Below are positions 36,633 through 46,500 of a stretch of DNA of 64,000 bases, piece by piece. A program made the position numbers and the translations under genes. Origin of the DNA: Kitasatospora sp. NBC_00315 (GTDB lineage: Bacteria; Actinomycetota; Actinomycetes; Streptomycetales; Streptomycetaceae); assembly GCF_041435095.1 (NCBI RefSeq), contig NZ_CP108025.1, positions 1,984,001 through 2,048,000 on the forward strand, in the 5' to 3' direction. Under the pieces are notes generated by a model. The model was not told where the DNA came from, made no database searches, and worked only from the letters and a program-made list of their open reading frames with translations. Each line of letters begins with the position of its first letter. Position 1 is the stretch's first letter.

Positions 36633-36661
36633 ACTCTACGCGAGCCCCTGCCCGACAACCA
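36633..36661 (-). promoter_or_regulatory. Promoter candidate P1 for the trimodular PKS operon
   Basis: Reading the minus strand: TGGTTG (36661-36656), 17-bp spacer, TAGAGT (36638-36633). The -10 fits the Streptomyces housekeeping pattern; the -35 is weak. The same two boxes with the same spacing occur at 56996-56968 within otherwise diverged DNA. Transcription would start near 36626, about 800 bases before the gene. Confidence 0.5.
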
Positions 36662-36732
36662 CCCCCGCCGATCGGCGGTCCACACGTCGGACGCGGGCAC
36701 CTGCGGCCCGGCTCGGGGCAGCAGGGATCCCG

Positions 36733-36764
36733 TGACTGATCGTCATATCAGCTTCTATCAGAAG
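36733..36764 (-). promoter_or_regulatory. Adjacent inverted repeats upstream of P1
   Basis: CTGAT-N6-ATCAG (36736-36751) is followed at once by CTTCT-ATC-AGAAG (36752-36764), about 75-100 bases upstream of the P1 -35 box. The first includes TGACTGATCGTCA, nearly repeated at 61291-61303. Possible regulator binding sites; no regulator gene is in the window. Confidence 0.3.
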
Positions 36765-36860
36765 ATCGTCGGCGGGCGTCGCGATTCACCGGATCTCCAC
36801 GGTGCGTTCCTGATCACACGTCGCCCCCCGCTCGGGGACGCCGGTATCGTCGGTCCTGAG

Positions 36861-37273
36861 CCAGGCGGTGGTCGCCCACGAGGCGGCCCGGCGGCTGAGC
36901 CGCGCGCCCGGACGCGCGGCTCACCGCACTGTTCCTCTCCGGCCGGGCGGCGCCCGGGCGCGGGACGGTGCGGGGCCTCGCCGGGGCCGGCGGCGCCCCC
37001 TGGACGTCCCGGTGACCGCGTACCACGGGACCGGGAGGCGGCCTGGACGAGCGGTCGGTGGCGGCCCGGGCGGCGGCCACCCGCTCCTCCTTCACCCTGC
37101 GCGCTTTCGCGGGCGGACACTTCCATCTCCTGGACCACACCGCGGAACTCGTCGCCGATCTCCTCGGCCGAATCGCTGCCGATCGACCCCGAGGCGAATT
37201 CCGGCCGTATTCCGTCGCGAACCGGCCGGACGGGACGGCCACATCTCCCGGAATGCTCCGCGAGCACCGATGA
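36861..37273 (+). pseudogene. Degenerate type II thioesterase remnant
   Basis: Three pieces in shifted plus-strand frames resemble consecutive parts of a type II thioesterase. VVAHEAARRLSRAP (36868-36909) matches the helix after the GHSMG nucleophile elbow. One base out of frame, PDARLTALFLSGRAAP (from 36908) continues it. PLDVPVTAYHGT (36997-37032) and then, in another frame, RSSFTLRAFAGGHFHLLDH (~37085-37141) match the C-terminal part with the catalytic His in GGHF. The active-site serine region and about 100 central residues are missing, and at least two frameshifts are needed. The last piece runs to a natural stop at 37271-37273. It lies between the NRPS and the trimodular PKS on the opposite strand. 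Editing thioesterases usually accompany such clusters, so another copy would be expected elsewhere. Confidence 0.6.
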
Positions 37274-37560
37274 TCGCGCGCGCCGCGACGGCGCGCGGTG
37301 ATCGATCCACCGCCCCGCCGGAATTCCGGTCGCCGCGCGCGGCCCGGGTGAGGCGTCCGGACGGTGCACGGGAACAGAACATTCGGCGGCGGCCGTCCCT
37401 CGACGTGCCGCGGGGACGGACGGACGTTCTCCGGGTGGCGCTCGGACGCCATGCGCCGGGGCTCCGGCGCATTCGTCGGTGGCAATCCGCCGGAGCGCAG
37501 ACCGGGCCGCCCGGAACGACGGGAGCGACCGCTGCCGTTCGCCCACGAAAGGACTGGCGG
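37274..37560. other. Gap between the thioesterase remnant and the NRPS terminator
   Basis: I see no intact gene on either strand; open frames here show no recognisable motifs. It is probably further decayed DNA from the same event that broke the thioesterase gene. Confidence 0.4.
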
Positions 37561-37592
37561 GGTGGCGCGGGCCCGGCCGGGCCCGCGCCACC
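37561..37592 (-). terminator. 32-bp perfect palindrome after the NRPS gene
   Basis: A 14-bp perfect stem (GGTGGCGCGGGCCC) with a GGCC loop begins six bases beyond the NRPS stop codon. There is no long T run after it, as is common for actinobacterial terminators. It closes the PKS-NRPS unit that starts at 56195 and separates it from the operon starting at 35823. Confidence 0.75.
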
Positions 37593-37598
37593 CCGCCG

Positions 37599-40500
37599 TC
37601 AGACCCGCTCCACCCGCTCGCCGGCCTCCGCCGGGTCACCGGCCACGCCCGGGTCGGGCCGTCCGGTCCCGTCCTCGGGCTCCGTCGCACCGGGCTCCGT
37701 AGTGCCGGTCTCCGTAGTGCCGGTCTCCGTCGTACCGGCCGTGGTACCGGCCGTCGCACCGTCGGGCCCGGCCGCCGCCGCGGCGCGCAGTTCGGCCAGT
37801 CCGGCCTCCGGCTGCGCCACGATCGCCCGCAGCAGCCGCTCGTAGGACCCGGCCAGACTCTCGGCCGTCCCACGGGCGAACAGGTCGGTGCTGTACTCCA
37901 GGTAGCCGTGCAGGCCGGACGCCGCCTCCTGCACCACCAGGTTGAGGTCGTACTTCGCCGTGCCGGAGCCGGTGTGCAACTGCCGCACCGCGAGGTCCGC
38001 GAAGCCGCCGTCCCCGCCCTCGCCGCCGCTCCCGACGCCGCCCTCGCCCTCACCCTCGGCGCGGGGGGCCTGCACCGGGGCCGGGATCAGGTTGAACGCG
38101 GCCTGGAACAACGGGGAGTGGGACGGGTCGGGCTCGGGCACCAGGGCCCGGACCAGGTCGACGAACGGCAGGTCCCGCTGCTCGTGGGCCTCGGCCGTGA
38201 CCTGCCTGGCCTGGGTGAGCACCTCGGTGAAGGCACGGTCCGGGGCCACGTCCAGCCGCATCACCACGGTGTTGACGAAGTAGCCGACGAGCTGCTCCAG
38301 TTCGGCCCCGGAGCGGTTGGTGACCGGCGAGCCGATGGCCAGTTCGCGGTCCTCCGTCCGGCCGCCCAGCAGCACCGCGAAGGCCGACAGCAGGGTCATG
38401 TAGAGCGTGACGCCGCGCTCCTGGCCCAACCGCTGGAGCCCGGTCAGCAGGTCCAGCGGTACCTGGAACTGCGCCGCGGCCCCCTGGTAGGACTTCACCG
38501 GGCAGCGCGGGTAGTCGGCGCGCAGCGACAGGCACGCCGGCAGGCCGTCCAACTGGCGGCGCCAGTACTCCTGCTGGCGCTCCAGCTCGGGGGCGCCGAC
38601 CGCACGCGACTGCCACCGGGCGTAGTCGGCGTACTGGAGCGGCAGCGGCTCCGGCAGCGGCTCGCCGCTGCCGCTCAGCGCCCGGTACAGCGTGAGCAGT
38701 TCGCTCAGCACGATGCTCACCGACCAGCCGTCGAAGATGCCCCAGGGCCGGGTGAGGACCACCACGTGCTCCTGCTCCGAGCGGGCCAGCAGGTGCACCC
38801 GCAGCGGGTGCCGGTCCTCCGGGGCGAAGGGCCGCAGCCGCTCGGCGCGCAGCCACTCGGCGACGGCGTCCTCGTCCGCCACCGGCAGGACGGTCACGGC
38901 GAAGCCGTCGGCGCCGTTCACCCGCTGGGTGACCACGCCCTCGCGCCGGACGTAGCCGGTGCGCAGCACCGCGTGCCGCTCGACCAGGGCCAGGACGCTG
39001 CGCGTGTAGGCGTCGCGGTCCAGCGGGCCGTCGATCCGGAAGGCCATCTGGACGTTGTCGTACGCCGTGCCCAGGTGCTCCGGCCGGCCGAGGAACCAGA
39101 GGTCCTTCTGCTGGAGCGACAGCGGTGCCTCCTCGCCCTCGGCGGCCGCGACGGCGGGCAGCAGCGGGATGCTCTCCCGGGCGGCCGGCTCGCGCTCCAG
39201 GGCCTCGGCGAGCTCGGCCACGGTGGCGCCGTTGAAGACCAGCTGGAGCGGCAGCTCCAGACCGGTCTCCTTCCTGACCCGCAGGGTGAGCCGGGTGGCC
39301 AGCAGGGAGTGTCCGCCGAGGTCGAAGAAGGTGTCCTGGAGCCCGACGCTGCTGATCCCGAGCACCTCCTCCACGATGCGGCACAGGGTCCGCTCGGCCT
39401 CCGTGCGCGGCGCGACGTAGACCTCCTTGACCAGGTCGTCCTCGTGCGGGGCCGGCAGTGCCCGCTTGTCGACCTTGCCGTTGGGCGTGACCGGGAGCTC
39501 GTCCAGGACCACGAACACGCCGGGCACCATGTAGTCCGGCAGGCGCGCGGAGAGGTGCTCCTTGAGCATCCGGGCCATCGCCGGGCCCAGGCCCCGCAGC
39601 TGCGGGGAGTTCGCCAGGTGCGACGCCCGGTAGGGGGCTCGTGCCCGGACAGGCGGCAGCTCGCCGCGGCCGAACACCAGGTCCAGCCCGTCGGCCCGGT
39701 TCTGCGACCGGGTGGCGGCCACCCGGTAGCCGAGGTCCTCGGCGTGGCGCAGCACGGCTTCGAGCTCCCGGTCGTCCGCCGCGGCCTGCTCGGAGAGCGC
39801 GGACCCGGCCGGGAGCGGCTCCACCTCGTGTCCGGCCGGCCGGCGCGCCAGGCCCTCGCTGATCGCGACGTCCTCGGCGACCCGGGGGTCGGTCAGGCCG
39901 CTGACGCCGAACCGGTCGGGGGTGGCGCCGTCCAGCAGGGCCCGCAGCCGGGCCGGCGTGGCGGCCTCCAGCCAGGGGTGCGCGCCGGCCGGCGCGGCGG
40001 CGCCCTTGGTGAGGACGACGTCGTAGCCGTACGCGGACCGTCCGCCCGGGCCGGCGTCCCGCCTGAGCGGTAGGTCGACGGCGGCCAGCTCCGGGAAGCG
40101 CTCGGTCAGCCGGGCGAACCAGCTGGGGCTGACCAGCAGCCCGGTCTCCTCGCGGCGGGCGCGCTGCACCTGTTCGGCGAGCGCGCCGGCCGTGCCGGCG
40201 GCGTCCGCGCGAGCGCGCTCGGCGGCGCACAGCTCGGCCGCGAACAGGTCCAGGTCCCGTACGCCGCCGAGCAGGATCCGGCCGCCCTCCTCCAGCAGCG
40301 GCAGCAGCCCGGCGATCGTCCGCTCCAGGTAGGGGCGGTTGGGGAAGTACTGCACGACCGAGTCGAGCACGATCGTGTCGAAGCCCCCCTCGGGCAGGTC
40401 CGCCACCGACAGGGCGTCGCCCCGGCTCAGGGTGACGTGCGACCAGCCGCGCTGCTCGACGCCCCGCCGGACGTGGTCCAGCGCCGCGGCCGAGAGGTCG

Positions 40501-43500
40501 ACCGCGTGCACCGAGGCGCAGCCCTGGGCGTAGCGCAGCAGCAGCTCCCCCGTCCCGCAGCCGATCTCCAGCACCCGCTCGGGCCGCAGTGCCTCGACGG
40601 CCCGCAGGGCGGCGTCCAGGCGCCCGGCGCCGCCGGCCGACGGATCGGGCGCGGGCCGCGCGTCGGCGTACCGCTCCTCGAAGAACTGCCGCCACCGGTC
40701 GAGGTGTCCGGCGTTCTGCTCCTCGGCGGCGGCGTCCAGCCACTGCGGGGTCGGACGGGTGTAGGCCACCAGCGTCCTGGTGTTGCCGGACTCGCGCGGG
40801 AGGACGACCGCGCTGTGCACCGCGGGGTGCGCGTGCAGCGCGTTCTCGATCTCGCCGGGCTCGACCCGGAAGCCGCGGACCTTGACCTGGTCGTCGGCGC
40901 GCCCGAGGTACTCCAGGGTGCCGTCGCCGCGCCAGCGGGCCACGTCGCCGGTGCGGTACATCCGCTCGCCGGGCTCCCCGAAGGGGTTGTCCAGGAAGCG
41001 CTGCGCGGTGAGGTCGGAGCGGTTGAGGTAACCGTGCGCAAGGCCGTCACCGGCCAGGTGCAGCTCCCCGGCCACCCCGACCGGCGCGGGCCGCAGTCGC
41101 TGGTCCAGTACGTAGGCGCGGGTGTTCTGGATCGGCCGGCCGAGCGGCGCGGCGGCGGGCCACTCGGCCACGTCGGCGGGCAGGGTCGCGGCGGTGACCA
41201 CGTGCGTCTCGGACGGACCGTACTGGTTGTGCAGTCGCAGCAGAGGCCGGGCCGCGTGGAACTCCCGTACTTGCGTGGTCAGTTGCAATGCCTCGCCGGC
41301 CTGCAGGACGTGCCGCAGGGAGTCCAGTCGCAGACCCTGCTCGACGGCGGCCTCGTAGACGGCGGCGATCACCAGGTTGGGTGCGAAGAACTCGGTGATC
41401 CGTTCGCGCTCCAGCCACTGGGCGAGCTGGGCGGGGTCGAGACGGGTCTCCGAGCCCGGCACGCACAGCGTCTTGCCCTGGAGCAGGGCGTTCAGCAGCT
41501 CGTACTCGGACATGTCGAAGCTGACCGCGCTGAACTGCGACACCCGTGAACCCGGCTCGGCCGGGAAGACGCCGGCGGACCAGTCGAGCAGGTTCGCCAG
41601 CACCCGGGCGGGCAGGACCACGCCCTTGGGCCGACCGGTGGAGCCCGAGGTGTAGACGACGTACGCGGGGGTCTCCCGGGTCAGCGGCGCGGGCCGGTCG
41701 GCGTCGCCGGGGTTGTCGGCGGCGGCGTCCGCGAGCAGCGCCCGGGTCGCCGGCGCGTCCAGCTCCAGCAGCGCGCCGTGCAGGGCGGGCGCGGTGGCCC
41801 GGTCGGTCAGCACCACCACCGGCCGGGTGTCGTCGAGGATGAAGTCGATCCGCTCCTGCGGGTACTCGGGATCGATCGGCAGGTAGGCGGCGCCGGCCTT
41901 CAGGACGGCCACGAAGGCCACGATCAGGTCGATGCCCCGGGGCAGGACCACCCCGGCGAACCCGCCGGGGCCGACGCCCCGCTCCAGCAGGACCCGGGCC
42001 AGCCGGTTGGCCCGCTCGTTCAGCTCCGCGTAGGTCAGCTCGCCCTCGGCGGCGCTGACCGCGACCGCCTCGGGGCTGCGGGCGGCCTGTCGCTCGATCA
42101 GCTCGGGGAGCGAGGCGTCGGGCACCGCCGCCACCGGACCGCTCCAGGTGGTCAGCAGGCGGCGGCGCTCGGTGGCCGGCAGCACCTCGATGTCGAGGGC
42201 CGCGGTGCCGGCGCCGTCGTCCGCGGCGAGTGCGCCGACGATGCCCGACAGTGCGGTCTCGACGTGGTCGGCGACCGCCTCGCAGGCCACCTCCTCGTCG
42301 ACCAGGATGTCGAGCGACAGTTCGGTGCCGAAGTCGTCCAGCGACACCGTCAGCGGGTAGTTGATCCCGTCCGCGGCCGCGACGAAGCGCACGCCCCGGT
42401 CGTCGATCCGGGGCGCCGCCGGTCCGCCGTGGCCCGCCTCGAAGTGTCGGAAGTTGACCACCGCGCTGAACAGCGGGGCGTCGCCGTCCAGGCCGCTGCA
42501 CCGCTGCACCAGGCCCAGCGGGCTCTGCTCGCGGACGATCAGCTCCTGCAGCCCGGCGTCGACGTCCGCGATCAGCTCCCGCACGGTGCGGCCGGCCAGC
42601 CGTGCCCGCAGCGGCAGCGTGTTGATGAAGTTGCCGAGCATCCGCTCCACGCCCGGCACGCCCTGCAGGCGCCCCGACAGCACGGTGCCGAACACCACGT
42701 CGTCGCGTCCGCTGGTCGCGGCCACCACGCAGGCCCAGGCCGCGTGGAAGAGGCCGGCCGGACTGATCCGCAGCCGCTGGGCCTGGGCGCGCAGGTCCCG
42801 GGTGAGGCCCGGGGGCAGCGGGCGGCGCAGCTGGCGCATCCGCCGGGCGTCGCCGCGCACGTCGGTCAGCCCGAACGGCGTGGTCGGCTCGGTGACGTCG
42901 CCGAGGACGGACCGGAAGTGGGCCTCCACGTCCGGCACCGGCTGGTGCAGCGTGTGGGCGACGAAGTCCCGGTAGGGCGGGGCGGGTTCCAGGTGCTCCG
43001 CGCGCCCCGCCATGTGGATGCCGAGCTCCTGCAGGGTGAGCCGCAGCGAGGTGGCGTCCTCGATCAGGTGATGGGCGGTCAGCAGGAGGTAGCGCCGCTC
43101 GGAGCCCGGATCCTCGGCGATGACCAGGCGCAGCAGCGGGGCCCGGTCCAGGGCGAGCGGAGCGGGCCGGCCCAGCAGCTCGCGCGCCTGCTGCTCCGCG
43201 TCCGCGTCCGGGTCCAGGCGCACGCGCTCCACCGCCGGCCGGGCGCTGCGGTGCACGACCTGCACGGGCTCGGGCAGGCCCGCGGTGAGCACCGCGGTGC
43301 GCATCACGTCGTGCCGGTCGACCAGGGCCTGGAGCGCTTCGCCGAAGGCGGCGCAGGCCCCCTCGTCGTCGGCGACGTAGAGGGTGGAGACGAGGTACGG
43401 GTCGTTGGAGGGATCCATCAGGTGATGGAAGAGGATGCCCTCCTGCGTGGAGACCAGCGGGTAGACGTCCTGGACGTTGGGTGCGCCGCCGGGCACCGTG

Positions 43501-46500
43501 GCGACGATCTCGTCGATCTGCTCCTGGCTCAGGGTGATCAGCGGGAGCAGCTCCGGGGTGATCCGCTCGCACCCCGGCCCGATCGGGTTCGGCGGGACGC
43601 TGTAGTCCGTGCCGTCCTGGGCCGCGTCCAGGCTCGTCGCCAGGCCGGCCAGGGTCGGGGCGCCGAAGACGGCGCGCACGGTGGCCCGCAGGCCGGCGGC
43701 CTTGAGCCGGGCGACCAGGACGGTGATCAGCAGCGAGTGGCCGCCGAGCGCGAAGAAGTTGTCGTCGGCGCCGACCCGCTCCTCCTCGAAGCCGAGCAGC
43801 TCGGCCCACAGGCCGGCCAGCAGCCGTTCGGTGGCGGTCCGGGGCGCGGTGTAGGCGCGCTGCGCGAAGGCCTCGATGTCGGGCGCGGGCAGCGCCCTGC
43901 GGTCGAGCTTGCCGTGGGCGGTGACGGGCAGCGCGTCCAGCACCACGAAGGCGCCGGGAACCATGTACTCGGGCAGGCTCTGTTCGAGGTGGCGGGTGAG
44001 CTCGCCGTGGTGGTCGGCGAGAGCGGGCTCGTCGGCGAGCACCGTGTACGCCACCAGCCGGGGGTTGCCGGGCTGGTCCTCGCGGACCACCACCGCGCAG
44101 GAGCGGACGGCGGGGTGCTCGGTCAGCCGGTGCTCGATCTCACCCGGCTCGATCCGGAAGCCGCGCAGCTTGACCTGGTCGTCGATCCGGCCCAGGTACT
44201 CCAAAGCGCCGTCGGGCAGCCTGCGCGCGAGGTCGCCGGTGCGGTACATCCGCGCCGCGGGGTCGCCCGCGAAGGGGTTCGGCACGAACCGCTCGCGGGT
44301 CAGCTCGGGCTGGTGCAGGTAGCCCCGGGCCAGGCCGTCGCCGGCGATGTAGAGCTGGCCGACGCACCCGATGCCCTGGGGCTCCAGCGCCTCGTTCAGC
44401 ACGTGCAGCTGGATGTTCTGGATCGGCCGGCCAATCGGGACGGTGCGCGGCGCCGGGCCCGGCGGGCAGGTCCAGTGGCTGACGTCCACGGCCGCCTCGG
44501 TGGGGCCGTACAGGTTGTGCAGGAGCGCCGGGTGCCGCTCGTGGTGGCGGGCGCACAGCTCCGCGGGCAGGGCCTCGCCGCTGCAGAACACCTGGCGCAC
44601 GGAGGTGCACCGGGACCAGCCGGGCTCCTCCACGATCGAGCGCAGCATGGACGGCACGAAGTGCAGGGTGGTCACGCCGAACTCCTGGACGGCGGCGACC
44701 AGGTAGGCCGGGTCCTTGTGCCCGTCCGGTTCGGCGACGGCCAGCCGGGCCCCGAAGAGCAGCGGCCAGAAGAACTCCCAGACCGAGACGTCGAAGCTGT
44801 AGGGGGTCTTCTGCAGGACGACGTCGTCCTCGGTCAGGCGGTACTCGTTCTGCATCCACTCGATGCGGTTGACGGCCGCCCGGTGCTCGATCATGACGCC
44901 CTTGGGGCGTCCGGTGGAGCCGGAGGTGTGGATGACGTACGCCAGGTGCTCCGGGCCGAGTCCGGCCGCCGGCAGGTCGCTCCCGTCGTCCGCCCGGGGG
45001 GCGGCCTCCTCGCCGTCGCGGTCGCGGACCGCGCCGTCGCGGTGCAGGGTCAGCAGGTGCGCCGCGCCCTTCAGCGGCTCCTGGTCCAGGTCCGGCTGGG
45101 TGAGCACCACCTGGACGCCGGAAACCTCGACCAGCTCCGCGATGCGGTCGGCCGGGTAGGAGGGCTCGATCGGCATGTAGGCGCCGCCGGCCTTGAGGGC
45201 GCCGAGGATGCCGGCGACCATCTCGGCCGAGCGCCGCGCGCTCAGGCCGACCAGGCTGTCGGGGCCGACCCCCCGCGCGCGCAGGGCGTGGCCGATCCGG
45301 TTCGCCCAGGCGTTGAGCTCCGCGTAGCTCCAGGAGCGTTCGGCGTCGACCAGCGCGGTGCGCCCGGGGTGGCGCCGCACCTCGTCCTCGAACAGCTGGT
45401 GCAGGCAGCGGTCGTCGGAGTAGGGCCGGCGGGTGTCGTTCCACTCCTCCAGGACCTGGCGGCGTTCGGCCGCGCCGGTCATGGCCAGCCGGGAGGCGGG
45501 GGCCGTCGGATCGGCCGCGACGGACGCCAGCAGCTCGGTGAAGTGCCCGATGAAGCGGCGGACGGTCGCCCGGTCGAAGAGGTCGGTGTTGTACTCGACC
45601 GTGCCGAGCAGCCCGTCCGGCGTCTCCCGGAGGTCCAGCGTGACGTCGAACTTGGTGATGTCGACGTCGAACTCGACCGGCGACACCTCCAGGTCTCCGA
45701 GCCTGGTCTCCCGGTCGGTCTGCGCCTCCTGGAGCACCAGCATGGTCTGGAAGACCGGCGAGTGGCTGAGGCTGCGCTCCAGCTGCAGGGCGTCGACCAC
45801 GGCCTCGAAGGGCACGTCCTGGTGGTCGTAGGCGTCGAGCGCGGTCCGCTTCACCTGGGCCAGCAGCTCGGGGAAGGTCGGATCGCCCGACAGGTCGGCG
45901 CACATCACCAGGGTGTTGGCGAAGAAGCCGATCAGCCCCTCCACCTCGATCCGGTTGCGGTTCGCCACGACCGTGCCGACCGCGATCTCGCTCTGGTTCG
46001 TGTAGCGGTGCAGCACCAGGGAGTAGGCCGCGAGGAGCGTCATGTACAGCGTGACGTCGTACTCCTTGCCGACCTCCCGCAGCCGCTCCAGCAGCTCGGC
46101 CGGGCAGCGGAAGGACTCGCGCGCCCCGTGGTAGGTCTTGACCGCCGGACGCTCCCGGTCGGCGGGCAGCGACAGCCTGGGGTCGACGCCGGCGAGCTGC
46201 TTCTTCCAGTACTCGACCTGGCGCGTCCGCACGTCGCCGGCGAGCCACTCGCGCTGCCAGTGCGCGTAGTCCGCGTACTGGACGGGCAGCGGCTGCAGCG
46301 GCGAGGGCAGCCCCGCGCTGAACGCCCCGTAGAGGGCGATCAGATCGCGGACCAGGACGCCGACCGACCAGCCGTCCGAGACACCGTGGTGCATGGTCAC
46401 CAGCAGGACGTGCTCCTGCTCGGACTGCCGCAGCAGCCGGACCCGGATCAGCGGGTCGTGCTCCAGGTCGAAGGGTTCGGCCGCCTCCCGGGCGCAGACC

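Larger units (their letters stand above)
35824..36661 (-). promoter_or_regulatory. Leader 1: long conserved upstream region of the trimodular PKS operon
   Basis: Gene-free on the minus strand. It shares ordered blocks with leader 2 (56196-56996): promoter; 36565-36579; hairpin plus T6 (36410-36439); 36361-36395 (35 bases identical); 36305-36331 (one mismatch); mini-ORF block 36253-36285 (one mismatch); 36115-36147; and ~36075-36100. Spacing between blocks is largely kept over 36060-36440. The 3' part next to the gene (35824-36060) is not conserved. Confidence 0.75.

Noticed and set aside
36758..38053. 431-codon minus-strand frame between the NRPS and leader 1
   Set aside because: It overlaps the NRPS 3' end out of frame and is antisense to the thioesterase remnant; no motifs.
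42990..43100. HHLIEDA in the second NRPS condensation domain as a dead motif
   Set aside because: Both histidines and the Asp are present; only the final Gly is Ala, so it is likely active.
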